64,000 nucleotides of DNA from Streptacidiphilus melanogenes (GCF_000787835.1 NZ_BBPP01000040.1:1-64000), one strand, 5' to 3'. Positions 15,142 to 23,825 are shown, numbered from the stretch's first letter. The notes: generated from the sequence alone by a model not told the origin. Numbers and translations are program-made.

Positions 15142-16548
15142 GTGCTCACTACCCGGTCTCGCCCCAGGCTCGTCGTCACTGCCGATGGGAACGGGGTGGT
15201 CAGCCACGCCGGCTCGCGGCTGCTCGCGGATCTGGCCGATGCCACCTCGCTGACCAGTGCCCTTTCCGACGCTCTGTGCCGGCTGCGGCCGCGCGGGACC
15301 GGGCACGATCCCGGCCGTGTCGCGGTGGACCTGGCGGTGATGCTCGCCGACGGTGGCGAAGCGATCGCCGACCTGGCTGTGCTGCGCGACCGGCGCGAGG
15401 TGTTCGGTCCCGTCGCTTCCACCCCGACCGCCTGGCGGGTGCTGGCCGGCATCGACGAGGCGGCTCTGAACGCACTGCGGGCGGCCAGGGCCCAGGCCCG
15501 CGAGGTCGCGTGGCTGCAGGCCGACGAGACCGGACGCGCGATCCCCGCATCCCGCGCCGGAGGGCGTGAACTGCCGGGCCTGGTCCTGGACATCGACGCG
15601 ACCCTGGTCACCTGCCACTCGGAGAAGGAACAGGCCGCGGCAACCTACAAGCGCGGCTTCGGCTACCACCCGCTGCTCTGCTTCCTCGACAACACCGGCG
15701 AGGCCCTCGCCGGTCTCCTGCGGGCGGGAAACGCCGGAGCGAACACCGCGGCCGACCACATCACCGTCCTGGACCAGGCTCTCGCGCAGATCCCCGACGC
15801 CCACCGCCACGGCACCCCGATTCTGATCCGCGCCGACAGTGCGGGCGGCGCGCAGGCCTTCCTCGCCCACCTGCGTGGGCTGCGGCAGCGCGGGATCCGC
15901 ACCACCTTCTCCGTCGGACACGCCGTCACCGAACCGGTCCGCAAGGCCATCCGGGTCCTGCCCGACCAGGTCTGGCACCCCGCCCTGGAACAGGACGGGA
16001 CCCTGCGCTCAGGTGCCGAGGTCGCCGAGCTGACCGGCCTGGTCGACCTCAGCGGATATCCGGACGGCACCCGCATCATCGTCCGCCGCGAGCGCCCGCA
16101 CCCGGGCGCCCAGCTGTCCCTGTTCGACCAGAACGAAGGCATGCGCCACCAGGTCTTCCTCACCGGCACGCCCGTCGCCGGCACCGGCTCGCTCCAGCAC
16201 CTGGAGGTCCGCCACCGGGTCCACGCCCGGGTCGAGGACCACATCCGCTGCGGCAAGACCACCGGCTTCGGGCGCTTCCCCTCCCGCCGCTTCGCGATCA
16301 ACCAGGCCTGGCTGGAGCTCTCCCTGACCGCGATCGACCTGCTCGCGTGGACCAGGAGCCTTCTGCTGGACGGGGAGTTGGCCACCGCCGAGCCCAAGAG
16401 GCTGCGCTACCGCGTGCTGCACGCCGCCGCCCGGATCACCCGCGGAGCCCGCCGCCTCCACCTGCGGATCGCCGCCACCTGGCCCTGGCGCCACGAACTG
16501 ACCACGGCGTTCCGCCGTCTGGCGGCGCTGCCCCGACCGGCCACGTGA
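15142..16548 (+). CDS. IS1380 family transposase
   Basis: The 468-residue protein is full length for the family. It contains the DDE features of IS1380 transposases: LPGLVLDIDATLVTCHSEKE (first Asp), TPILIRADSAGGAQAFLAHL (second Asp), and a basic C-terminal region starting with EDHIRCGKTTGFGRFPSR that carries the acidic third residue. It should cut and paste the element in which it lies. GTG 15142 follows a leader hairpin. The broken copy at 13320-13495 preserves the first codons of this gene in a different frame, so it is not a second source of enzyme. Confidence 0.92.
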   Translation: MLTTRSRPRLVVTADGNGVVSHAGSRLLADLADATSLTSALSDALCRLRPRGTGHDPGRVAVDLAVMLADGGEAIADLAVLRDRREVFGPVASTPTAWRVLAGIDEAALNALRAARAQAREVAWLQADETGRAIPASRAGGRELPGLVLDIDATLVTCHSEKEQAAATYKRGFGYHPLLCFLDNTGEALAGLLRAGNAGANTAADHITVLDQALAQIPDAHRHGTPILIRADSAGGAQAFLAHLRGLRQRGIRTTFSVGHAVTEPVRKAIRVLPDQVWHPALEQDGTLRSGAEVAELTGLVDLSGYPDGTRIIVRRERPHPGAQLSLFDQNEGMRHQVFLTGTPVAGTGSLQHLEVRHRVHARVEDHIRCGKTTGFGRFPSRRFAINQAWLELSLTAIDLLAWTRSLLLDGELATAEPKRLRYRVLHAAARITRGARRLHLRIAATWPWRHELTTAFRRLAALPRPAT

Positions 16549-16702
16549 CCGTCGACTCGCCGCTGACCACCCACGACCCGAGGACCCAGGAGCACCCGGC
16601 CACAGCGCCGGGCCTTCGGCATGCCGACCATCCGACCGCAGCCCCAGGACCTCCAGCACACGGATCACACCAGATCAGCCGAGGTGAACCGAAACAGCGA
16701 GG

Positions 16703-17071
16703 CTAGTCGGCGACGAGGGATTTCAGAGCGGATGCCAGGCTGGGGTGGCGGGGGAACAGCGGTGCGGTGTCGGTGATCTCCAGAACCCGCGCGGTGTTGG
16801 CGGGCGGCGCGGCCAGGTGGACGGTGACCTGGTGCTCTGTGGCTGCGGCGCGCAGGCGCAGCAGGGCGTTGAGGGCGGTGGAGTCGAAGAAGGTGACGTC
16901 GGCGAGGTCGACGACGACGGCCCTGAGCGCGTCCAGGGGTGCGTCGAACGCGAGGGCGTCGCGGGCGCCCATGTCCAGGTCGCCGGTCAGCCGATAGACC
17001 AGGACGTCGTCGCCGACGAGCTCTTTCGAGCACCCGGCAGCATGCTCCTCGCGGTCGGGCGGATCGTCCAT
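16703..17071 (-). CDS. STAS-domain anti-anti-sigma factor
   Basis: The 122-residue protein reads DDVLVYRLTGDLDMGARDAL, then RAVVVDLADVTFFDSTALNA, with the Asp-Ser phosphorylation motif (FFDSTALN), and NTARVLEITDTAPLFPRHPS at the end. This matches the RsbV/SpoIIAA-type STAS fold. No HATPase partner is adjacent, unlike the STAS genes at 11193 and 24304, so it must act with an anti-sigma factor encoded elsewhere. ATG 17071 follows AGAGAG; long N-terminal extensions are unconserved. It lies just right of the IS1380 element. Confidence 0.88.
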   Translation of the reverse strand: MDDPPDREEHAAGCSKELVGDDVLVYRLTGDLDMGARDALAFDAPLDALRAVVVDLADVTFFDSTALNALLRLRAAATEHQVTVHLAAPPANTARVLEITDTAPLFPRHPSLASALKSLVAD

Positions 17072-17178
17072 CGGCTTACGCTCTCTTCTGCGTCGTGGAG
17101 GGTCTCGGTGGGCAGAGGTACAGGGGCTGTCCGCGTCTCCGGTGTTCGGCCGGCCGAGCCCGGCCGGCTTGGAGCGGG

Positions 17179-17520
17179 TCAACGCTCGGATGGGGCCGGG
17201 AGCGCGGCAAGGAGCGCGGACGTCGCCCCGGCCTGCCGTGGCGCGGGCGGAGCCTTGTGCGGGTAAGGGGCGTTCGGCCACTGTGCGGCGATCTCCTGCA
17301 GTCGCTCCCACAGGGCCTGGGCGCGTTCCCGTTCGGCCGCAAGCCCCCGGGGTGCGGGATGCTGGTCGGCGAGTTGGAGGTAGGCCTCGATGCCGAGAAT
17401 GGCCTGCTCGACGGTGCGGTGAAGACCGCCGCGTCCGGGCGTCCCCGTGACGGGGAGCGCGCGGGCGCCGAGGTGCCTGCGCAGAAACCGGGCGAGGAGG
17501 TCGAGTTCGTCCCTGGTCAT
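17179..17520 (-). CDS. Hypothetical protein, 113 aa, mostly helical
   Basis: The product starts MTRDELDLLARFLRRHLGAR and has a helical stretch GLHRTVEQAILGIEAYLQLA followed by RGLAAERERAQALWERLQEI, then an Ala/Pro-rich tail. ATG 17520 has a perfect GGAGGAAG site. I do not recognise the family. Its place directly upstream of a STAS gene on the same strand suggests a shared transcript, with a 107-base gap. Confidence 0.6.
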   Translation of the reverse strand: MTRDELDLLARFLRRHLGARALPVTGTPGRGGLHRTVEQAILGIEAYLQLADQHPAPRGLAAERERAQALWERLQEIAAQWPNAPYPHKAPPAPRQAGATSALLAALPAPSER

Positions 17521-17680
17521 CGTGGCACTTCCTCCGGGACGCGTGCGCATGCGGATGGGAACATGCGGACGGTTTGCTATTGGTCCCAGGCTCTGCCCCT
17601 GTTTGCGAGCCTGTCAAGCATTGCACGAAAGAATTGTCAGTCTTTACGAAGCCTGAAACGCTGGTCGTACGATGGTGGGC

Positions 17681-18037
17681 ATGGAGCAAGTGCCCGGTCC
17701 CCGCGCCACCTGGACGTTCCTGACCAACCACGCGAGGGTGCTGGTGCAGATCTCTCGCGATCCAGGGATCCGGGTCCGCGACATAGCGGCCCGCTGCCTG
17801 CTGACCGAACGTGCCGTCCAGCGGATCATCACTGACCTGGAAGACGGGGGTTACCTGACCCACACCCGGGTCGGGCGCACCAACCACTACCAGGTCACGG
17901 CTTCAAGCCCACTGCGGCACCCCGCTGACGCCGGCCCCCGGGTCGCCGACCTCCTCGCGCTCCTGACCCCGCACGAACCGGCCACGGCCGGGCTTGCGGA
18001 CGGCGTACCCGCCGTTGAGGACGGCAGCGATTCCTGA
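17681..18037 (+). CDS. Winged-helix transcriptional regulator (MarR/ArsR-like)
   Basis: The 118-residue protein has a compact winged-helix domain: ATWTFLTNHARVLVQISRDP, then GIRVRDIAARCLLTERAVQR as the recognition helix region and IITDLEDGGYLTHTRVGRTN as the wing. It should bind DNA as a dimer; no effector site is visible. A TACGAT box at about 17667 lies only some 10 bases before ATG 17681, with TTTACG 19 bases further up, so translation may start at or near the 5' end of the mRNA. A close paralogue is encoded at 40103-40444, upstream of a sigma factor gene. Confidence 0.8.
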   Translation: MEQVPGPRATWTFLTNHARVLVQISRDPGIRVRDIAARCLLTERAVQRIITDLEDGGYLTHTRVGRTNHYQVTASSPLRHPADAGPRVADLLALLTPHEPATAGLADGVPAVEDGSDS

Positions 18038-18294
18038 CGCTTGTCCGGTGTGACAGCGGCTGTCGAGCCGGTCTCCGTATGGCCTGGCGGTCGTCATGGC
18101 GCGGCGGGGCTTGCCAGCCGACCGACGCTATCGAGCGATTGCATCTCGCAACGGCTCCGGCCATGGATGTGCTGCTGGGAGCTGCTCCTGTTGGGTGCGG
18201 GTCACGTCGTCGTTTCTCACATGGATGGGCGCCGGTGGGGCCGGGCGCAGAGCGGTCCCTCTTCATCCGGCCGGAGCGTCGCGGGGTCTTGACG

Positions 18295-19278
18295 TCATCG
18301 GTGGGGGCGTGGGTGTCGTCGGGCCCGAGCGGTGAACCGGCTGTTGACGTGCTGCTCGGGGCGTCGCTCTTCCTGTCGGGCGATGCTGTCCAGGACCTGC
18401 CGGTCGGACCGGGTGAGGGGCGGCTGGAGGAGGGAGCGGGGCCACAGGCGGCGCTCGGCGACGACGTTCACCTCAGCGGCGTAGACGGTCAGCTGGGCGC
18501 CGAGGTAGATCCACCACAGCAGGCCCAGGACGGTCCCGAACAGCCCGTAGACCGCGGTGGCGTGACGCAGTTGGTGGGCCACGAGGATCCCGCCGAAGGC
18601 CTGCAGGGCGGTCCAGGCCGGCCCGGCGATCAGGCAGCCCGGGACCAGGCACCGCCACCGGATCTCCCGCGGGGTCAGGATGCGGAAGCAGGCGAGGTAC
18701 AGCCCGGTGTTCACCAGCGCCGAGGCCGCGAGCCCGCCGATGGTGACTGCGGGCCCGGCGCTGATGGAGGCCACGACGCCGGTCGCGGTGGAAGAGGCGA
18801 GCAGCCCGATCCCGAGCACGGCGATCAGCGCGACCGAGCGCTCGAGGCGCGGCAAGTATCCTGGGCGTTTCACGCCGGGGATGTTCCAGACCTGCGCCAT
18901 CGCGAACTGCAACGTCTGGGCGATCCCGAGCGACCCGTACAGCAGCCCCAGCGATCCCAGCACCACTGCCGGCACGCTCCCGCCCAGGGAGTGCACGTTG
19001 CTGTGCAGTTGGTCGCCGATGACGGGGAAGTCCGCCAGCGCGGAGTTGAGCAGGCGCTGCTGCAGCCCGGGGTCCCCGTGCAGGGTGTAGCCGAGCACGG
19101 TGGTGAGCAACAGCAGCAACGGGAACAGGGCGGCGAACCCGTAGTAGGCGATTAGCGCCGAGAGTTGCCCGCCGCGGTCGTCGCCGAACTTCTTCACCAC
19201 CCCGAACGCGAACCCCGCCCCGGTATGCCGCTGCTGCCAGCGGTCCACACCCCGCAGCGCCCGCTCCACCTTGTTCAC
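18295..19278 (-). CDS. YihY/virulence factor BrkB family membrane protein
   Basis: The 327-residue protein carries the BrkB/YihY pattern: an N-terminal helix with QLSALIAYYGFAALFPLLLL, then GSLGLLYGSLGIAQTLQFAM, WNIPGVKRPGYLPRLERSVA and LFGTVLGLLWWIYLGAQLTV, with about six membrane helices and a basic tail. The molecular role of this inner-membrane family is unsettled. GTG 19278 is preferred because GGAAGGAG lies seven bases before it; ATG 19293 is the alternative. A small membrane-anchored protein gene sits just upstream on the same strand. Confidence 0.88.
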   Translation of the reverse strand: MNKVERALRGVDRWQQRHTGAGFAFGVVKKFGDDRGGQLSALIAYYGFAALFPLLLLLTTVLGYTLHGDPGLQQRLLNSALADFPVIGDQLHSNVHSLGGSVPAVVLGSLGLLYGSLGIAQTLQFAMAQVWNIPGVKRPGYLPRLERSVALIAVLGIGLLASSTATGVVASISAGPAVTIGGLAASALVNTGLYLACFRILTPREIRWRCLVPGCLIAGPAWTALQAFGGILVAHQLRHATAVYGLFGTVLGLLWWIYLGAQLTVYAAEVNVVAERRLWPRSLLQPPLTRSDRQVLDSIARQEERRPEQHVNSRFTARARRHPRPHR

Positions 19279-19376
19279 CGCCACTCCTTCCATACTGTCC
19301 GGCGCGATTCCGGAGGCTGCCCGGGACGGGCGACCGGCGGTTCGTCGCCGGCCGTCCGCCTTACGTCTCTCAGCGG

Positions 19377-19730
19377 TCAGAGCGCTGCGACGCCGGGGTG
19401 CCACCGCTCGCGGTGGCCGGGGTCGCGGGCCAGCCGCCACACTGCGAGCGCGAGCCCCACCACCGCGGCGGCGCCCAGTGCAACCGGCCAGCGCCGGCGC
19501 GTCGGCGACGGCTTCGCCCGGGCCGTGAGGCTTCCGGCCGTACGCCGCGCGCCCGCAGTCACTTCCTGGGCCGACCCGCGCACCTGAGAGGCGGTGTCCC
19601 TGATGTGGCCCGCGGCCGAGCGGGCCGATTCCGCGGCGTGCCCGGTGTGGGCTCTCGCGGCCTCGACCGCGCCGACGGCAGCGTGCGTGGCGTCTTGCAG
19701 ACGCGTCTGGGCGAGGGTGTGCTTGCGCAC
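19377..19730 (-). CDS. Small Ala/Arg-rich protein with one membrane segment
   Basis: The 117-residue product has a long amphipathic helical N-terminal half (DATHAAVGAVEAARAHTGHA, then SARSAAGHIRDTASQVRGSA), a membrane segment WPVALGAAAVVGLALAVWRL near residue 90, and a charged end. This is the plan of DUF3618/YtxH-like small stress proteins. GTG 19730 follows GGAAAGGGG. It lies 98 bases upstream of the BrkB gene on the same strand, so joint transcription is likely. Confidence 0.65.
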   Translation of the reverse strand: MRKHTLAQTRLQDATHAAVGAVEAARAHTGHAAESARSAAGHIRDTASQVRGSAQEVTAGARRTAGSLTARAKPSPTRRRWPVALGAAAVVGLALAVWRLARDPGHRERWHPGVAAL

Positions 19731-19875
19731 GAGTGTCCCCTTTCCTGAAAGCTGCGCTTGGTCGACGAGCGTCTATCCCAAATCGGCGCTTTCTACGCGA
19801 ATGACTCACCAACGGTCGATCGGCCAGACGCCTGTCCACGTCGGCGGCGGTTCTTGGAGTTGCTGTGGGTATGAG

Positions 19876-19925
19876 CGGACGGGCTGCCCCGGTGAGAGCC
19901 GAAGCAGCCCGTCCGTCGACTTACT
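19876..19925 (-). terminator. Terminator after the WhiB-like gene
   Basis: CGGACGGGCTGC at 19876-19887 is perfectly complementary to GCAGCCCGTCCG at 19914-19925, a 12-bp stem. It begins 44 bases beyond the WhiB stop in the direction of transcription (minus). Confidence 0.6.
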
Positions 19926-19969
19926 TCCTACCGGCGTGTTCGTCTCCGGGAGCGGTCGGCTGGTTGGCT

Positions 19970-20275
19970 TCAGGCCGCGACGCGCATGGGGCCGCGACGC
20001 CGGCGACGGCGCAGCGCAGCAGCACGTTCGTTCTCGCTGAGTCCGCCCCACACCCCGTAGGGCTCTCGGGCGGCCAGCGCGTACGCGCGGCACCTCGCAA
20101 TGACGGGGCACTCGGCGCAGACGCGCTTCGCGGCCCTTTCCCGGTCTTCGAAGTCCCGGCCGCGTTCACCTGCCGGGTGGAAGAAGAGCCGGGCCTCCTG
20201 CCGTGCGCACGCGGCCTTCTCCTGCCACGACCACGCCGATTCCATCGGCCCGGGCAGTTCCGGCTTGCGTCCCAT
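19970..20275 (-). CDS. WhiB-like iron-sulfur transcriptional regulator
   Basis: The 101-residue protein has the four invariant WhiB cysteines at C23, C53, C56 and C62 (CxxC and CxxxxxC spacing) that bind a [4Fe-4S] cluster. The beta-turn YGVWGG at 73-78 and the basic C-terminal segment [14 protein letters not shown] for DNA contact follow. Wbl proteins act with the principal sigma factor and sense redox or NO. ATG 20275 follows GAGGAGGGAT. It may respond to the same stresses as the surrounding SigB-type genes; its Wbl class cannot be fixed from sequence alone. Confidence 0.93.
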   Translation of the reverse strand: MGRKPELPGPMESAWSWQEKAACARQEARLFFHPAGERGRDFEDRERAAKRVCAECPVIARCRAYALAAREPYGVWGGLSENERAAALRRRRRRGPMRVAA

Positions 20276-20363
20276 CAGTTATCCCTCCTCGCCTTCATCC
20301 CTGTGTCATCGCCTCGCATCCGCGATGGGGCGGGCTGGTCATGTGAAGAGACCGGGCGAGGTG

Positions 20364-20714
20364 CTACAGGGGCCAGGGGGCGTAGTAGGAGCCGATCTTC
20401 TGCTGGTATTCGAGGTCGTCGTCGTGCTTGTCGCGGTCGAACTCGGGGGCGTTCTTGATCTCGTCTTTGCCGCGGTCGACGTACACAACTCGGTCGAGGG
20501 GGTCGATCCTGACGATCGTGCCGACGGGCAGCAGCACACGCTTGCCGAAGATCCAGACGCCGGTGTCGACGGCGATGCGGCCGGCGTCGGCCTCGTCGGT
20601 GTGCTTGTCGACCTTCCCGATCCTGCCGTCGGTCGCCTCCACCTCGAACCCGGCGAGGTTCATGCCCGGCTGGTAGCCGGTGCCCTGACGGTAGGTCCAG
20701 ATGCTGCTCTCCAC
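20364..20714 (-). CDS. PRC-barrel domain protein
   Basis: The 116-residue product has a PRC-barrel core: GFEVEATDGRIGKVDKHTDE, then DTGVWIFGKRVLLPVGTIVR and DRVVYVDRGKDEIKNAPEFD, and an aromatic tail (IGSYYAPWPL). PRC-barrel proteins of this type are small cytoplasmic, possibly RNA- or protein-binding, general-stress proteins in actinobacteria. GTG 20714 lies seven bases after GGAGGAG. A broken relative lies at 32087-32453, and a different PRC-type protein at 23469. Confidence 0.85.
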   Translation of the reverse strand: MESSIWTYRQGTGYQPGMNLAGFEVEATDGRIGKVDKHTDEADAGRIAVDTGVWIFGKRVLLPVGTIVRIDPLDRVVYVDRGKDEIKNAPEFDRDKHDDDLEYQQKIGSYYAPWPL

Positions 20715-20962
20715 GCGCACTCCTCCTTCGGGACGTGAACGCGGGCGCTGTTCTGCGCCCGTAGGCAGCGCCTGCCCCACGAGGCGGTTTCCACACCCCG
20801 CCGTGTGCGGAACGCTGGGACGCGGGTGAACCCACGGACACGCAGCAGCACCCGGGGAGCCTGTCCGTCCCGCGATGATTCAGTGCGCTTCGGGAGTCGC
20901 GGGGGTGGTGGAGTAGCTGCGGGCGCGCGGGGCACACGCGGGGCATGCCAAGGAACATGCAC

Positions 20963-22459
20963 ATGGAGCGTGAGATCACATTCGACGGGGCGCTCGTCCA
21001 GGACCTGACCGACGCCCGGCCCCGCGAGGTGGCGCAGTCCACCGACGGCGGGACGCAGGTGCTGGACGCGGTCTACTTCGACACCCCGGACCACGGACTG
21101 CTCCGGCGGGGTGTGACACTGCGCCGCCGGGCAGGCGGCCAGGACCAGGGCTGGCATCTGAAGATCCCCGGCGAGCACGGCGGGCGGCGCGAGTTCGGCT
21201 GGCCGCTCGACGCGGGGTCGACCGAGCAGGTGCCCGAGGGCCCGGGAAACCTCGCACGTGCATATGCACGCGGCCAGACCCTGCGCCCGGTGGCCCACCT
21301 CCTGACGCACCGGCGGCGCCGGGTCTGGCTCGACGCGGACTCCCATCCGCTCGCCGAAGTGGCCGCCGACCACGTCGCCGCCCGCGTCCTGGACGGCCAT
21401 CTCGGCCGCGGTGCGCCCGCGGCCGAACTGAGCACGTGGGACGAAACGGAGATCGAGCTGACCGGCGGCGGCCCAGGCCTCCTGGACGACACGGCCAGTC
21501 ACCTGGCCGAACGGGGGATCTTCCCGGCCGAACACGGCATCAAGCTCGCCCGGGCATTGCACTGCGCCGGGCTGGACACCCGCCCGGCGCCGCCCGCTGA
21601 CCTCGCCGGCGCCGGGAAGACGGCCAGAGCGGTGGTCACCGCCCTGCGGGAACTGACGGACCACCTCACCAGCCTCGACCCAGCCGTCCGCCTCGACGAG
21701 GAAGACGCCGTACACCAGATGCGCGTCACCGCCCGCCGGCTCCGCAGCCTCCTGCGCGCATGCGAGCGCCTCTTCGGCGGCCACATGGCCGGCGACCTGG
21801 CCGCGGACCTGCGCTGGCTCGGACACCAGCTCGGCGCCTACCGCGAACCCGAGGCACTCCGCGCACGCCTTACGGCCCAGGCTCGGGAACTTCCTGCCGA
21901 CTGCACACCAGGAGAAGCCGAACGCAAGCTGCGCAAGGTCCTCGGCAGGCGGTGCCGCCACGCCCACCGTGTATTGGTGGCCGCGATGTCCTCGCGCCGT
22001 TACTACACGCTCCTGGACCGTCTGGAGTCCTTCGTCGCCGACCCGCCTCTGGCCGCCGGCCAGCACCCGGGTCGCGCCCGAGCCTCCAGGATTCTGCGGC
22101 GCGAGCGGCGCCGCGCCCGGCGGAGGCTGCGCACGGCCATCGGCCTGCCGCTGGGGCGGCGCCGCGATGAGGCTCTGCACCGCGCCCGCAAGGCGGCCAA
22201 GCGGACCCGCTACGTCGCCGACGCCCTCCAGCCCGTGCTCGGGTCGGCAGCCAAGCAGCAACAAGCCCGCTACAAGGAGATCCACAAGCGGCTCGGGCGG
22301 CATCAGGACGCCCGCAGCGCGGAGCAGGCGCTGGCCGAACTGGCGCATGCCGGAGGAACCCGCTCCAGCGAAGCCTTCGCGTTCGGAGTCCTGCGGGCGC
22401 GGCAGCGTGACAGCTCGGCGGCCGACATAGAGGCAGCACGACGCGCGGCCGGCCTGTGA
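20963..22459 (+). CDS. CYTH and CHAD domain-containing protein
   Basis: The 498-residue protein has an N-terminal CYTH (triphosphate tunnel) domain, residues about 1-190, and a C-terminal CHAD domain, about 205-495, with His and Arg/Lys-rich helices (DAVHQMRVTARRLRSLLRAC, ALHRARKAAKRTRYVADALQ). CHAD domains bind polyphosphate. The CYTH signature ExExK reads EREIT here, with Thr in place of the Lys, so catalytic activity is doubtful. ATG 20963 has AAGGA eight bases upstream and is preferred over 20945. It is convergent with phoU, which suits a phosphate/polyphosphate theme. Confidence 0.85.
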   Translation: MEREITFDGALVQDLTDARPREVAQSTDGGTQVLDAVYFDTPDHGLLRRGVTLRRRAGGQDQGWHLKIPGEHGGRREFGWPLDAGSTEQVPEGPGNLARAYARGQTLRPVAHLLTHRRRRVWLDADSHPLAEVAADHVAARVLDGHLGRGAPAAELSTWDETEIELTGGGPGLLDDTASHLAERGIFPAEHGIKLARALHCAGLDTRPAPPADLAGAGKTARAVVTALRELTDHLTSLDPAVRLDEEDAVHQMRVTARRLRSLLRACERLFGGHMAGDLAADLRWLGHQLGAYREPEALRARLTAQARELPADCTPGEAERKLRKVLGRRCRHAHRVLVAAMSSRRYYTLLDRLESFVADPPLAAGQHPGRARASRILRRERRRARRRLRTAIGLPLGRRRDEALHRARKAAKRTRYVADALQPVLGSAAKQQQARYKEIHKRLGRHQDARSAEQALAELAHAGGTRSSEAFAFGVLRARQRDSSAADIEAARRAAGL

Positions 22460-22502
22460 GTGCTTCGGGCTGTCGGGCCGGACGTGCTGTTGCGGGAGGC
22501 TG

Positions 22503-22551
22503 CCGGAAGGGCCTGCCTCCTTGAGCAAGCGGTGCGGGGCTGCCTTTCCGG
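22503..22551. terminator. Hairpin between convergent genes
   Basis: CCGGAAGGGC at 22503-22512 pairs with GCCTTTCCGG at 22542-22551 (10 bp with one G-U pair, 29-base loop). It lies between the stops of the CHAD gene and phoU, so it could serve either transcript. Confidence 0.35.
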
Positions 22552-22575
22552 GGCGGCGCCGCCAGGGGTGCTGCC

Positions 22576-23241
22576 TCAGCGCGACGCTGCCGGGATGCTG
22601 TCGGGGTAGGTGCCGGTGACGAGGTAGACGACGCGCTCGGCGACGGAGACGGCGTGGTCGGCGAAGCGTTCGTAGAAGCGGCCGGCCAGGGCGACGTCGA
22701 CCGCGTCTTCGACGCTGTGGTGCCAGCGGTCGTCCATGAGTTGGCGGAACAGGGCGCGGTGCAGGTCGTCCATCGCGTCGTCGTCGCCCTGAAGTTCCAG
22801 CGCGGTCTCGAGCGTCCGGGTGGCGATGACGTCGGCGGCCTTGGCCATCAGGCGCTGGGCGACGTTTCCCATCTCCCGCACGGTCGCGTACAGCTCGCCC
22901 GGGACGGCGTGGTCGGGGAAGCGGCGTCGGGCCAGTTTGGCCACGTTCAGGGCCAGGTCGCCGGAGCGTTCCAGTTCGGCGCTGATACGCAGCGCGGTCA
23001 CCACGGTGCGCAGCTCGGTGGCGACCGGCTGCTGGCGCGCCAGGACGGCGATCGCGCGTTCCTCCAGGTCGCGCTGCTTCCGGTCGAGCCGGTCATCGGC
23101 GGCGATCACACTCTCGGCGAGCTGAAGGTCCGCGTCGAGCAGGGCTGTGGTGGCGCGGCCGATCGCCGAGGCCGCGAACCGGGCCATCTGCCCCAGGCCG
23201 CCGGTGATCGACTCGAGCTCCCCGTGGTGCACCTCGCGCAT
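22576..23241 (-). CDS. phoU: PhoU family phosphate signalling regulator
   Basis: The 221-residue protein shows two PhoU helical repeats: HHGELESITGGLGQMARFAA at the start, ISAELERSGDLALNVAKLAR in the first repeat and GRFYERFADHAVSVAERVVY in the second. The latter two are the ExxxDxxxN/ExxxDHAxxxAE metal-binding signatures. PhoU damps phosphate-uptake signalling. ATG 23241 follows GGAAGGGG. No pst or phoR genes are nearby, so this is probably an additional, stress-linked copy. Confidence 0.93.
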   Translation of the reverse strand: MREVHHGELESITGGLGQMARFAASAIGRATTALLDADLQLAESVIAADDRLDRKQRDLEERAIAVLARQQPVATELRTVVTALRISAELERSGDLALNVAKLARRRFPDHAVPGELYATVREMGNVAQRLMAKAADVIATRTLETALELQGDDDAMDDLHRALFRQLMDDRWHHSVEDAVDVALAGRFYERFADHAVSVAERVVYLVTGTYPDSIPAASR

Positions 23242-23283
23242 CGCGCCCCTTCCTGTGGTTCCTGCGGCCACTGCTCCATGTGT

Positions 23284-23451
23284 TCAGCGGGTGGGGCGGC
23301 GTGCCCCGTGGCGGAACCTGAGCGCGCCCAGGAGCAGCGCGCCGAGGAAGATGATCACGCCGATGACCAGGAGGTAGAGCAGACCCTTGGCGACCGCGCC
23401 GATGATGCCGAGCGCGACGGCCGCCAGGATGAGAAGCAGCACGAGGACCAT
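23284..23451 (-). CDS. Small hydrophobic membrane protein, 55 aa
   Basis: The product reads MVLVLLLILAAVALGIIGAV, then KGLLYLLVIGVIIFLGALLL and a basic tail (RFRHGARRPTR). It has two membrane helices and resembles the protein encoded at 12007-12180 in size and plan. ATG 23451 follows GGGAGA. It sits between phoU and a PRC-barrel gene on the same strand, probably in one stress operon. Its function is unknown. Confidence 0.8.
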   Translation of the reverse strand: MVLVLLLILAAVALGIIGAVAKGLLYLLVIGVIIFLGALLLGALRFRHGARRPTR

Positions 23452-23468
23452 GTCACGTCTCCCGTCCG

Positions 23469-23825
23469 CTATCGGCGCGCCAGGCGGCGCTCGCCGCCGG
23501 CACCGGCGGTGTAGGACAGTTCGTAGTGGGCGAAGACCGCGGGTTCCTCCTCGGCGGGCAGCACACCGTCGGTGTCGATCGTCGGCGCGTCCTTGACCAG
23601 GGATCTGGGGTAGGCGACCTTCACGTAGCCGGGGCCGACCTGCGCGCCGTCCAGGGGGACGAAGACCAGCCGGTGCCTGGTGGGCAGGCCGACGACCACG
23701 GTCCCGAAGAAGGGTTCGTCGGTGGCGGTGTCCACGTACACGGACTCGAGCGTGCCGATTTTCTTGCCGTCGGGATCCACCACGTCGTGCATGCGCCACT
23801 CGCGGACATCAGCCATCGTGATCAT
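23469..23825 (-). CDS. PRC-barrel domain protein
   Basis: The 118-residue protein begins MITMADVREWRMHDVVDPDG and carries KKIGTLESVYVDTATDEPFF and GLPTRHRLVFVPLDGAQVGP, a PRC-barrel of the kind found in streptomycete stress operons. The C-terminal part ends with AEEEPAVFAHYELSYTAG. ATG 23825 has AAGGAGG seven bases upstream. It lies 17 bases upstream of the small membrane protein gene and probably shares its mRNA. Confidence 0.85.
   Translation of the reverse strand: MITMADVREWRMHDVVDPDGKKIGTLESVYVDTATDEPFFGTVVVGLPTRHRLVFVPLDGAQVGPGYVKVAYPRSLVKDAPTIDTDGVLPAEEEPAVFAHYELSYTAGAGGERRLARR

Larger units (their letters stand above)
15042..16548 (+). mobile_element. IS1380-family insertion sequence, left end plus transposase
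   Basis: The left boundary is put at 15042, where similarity to the broken copy at 13320 begins, immediately after the HEAT gene stop. I could not find a matching inverted repeat downstream of the transposase, so the right terminus (between about 16550 and 16700) is not defined and the element may be truncated there. Confidence 0.7.

Noticed and set aside
16549-16702. Right inverted repeat of the IS1380 element
   Set aside because: I looked for the reverse complement of the left end in this stretch and found only short, chance-level similarity.
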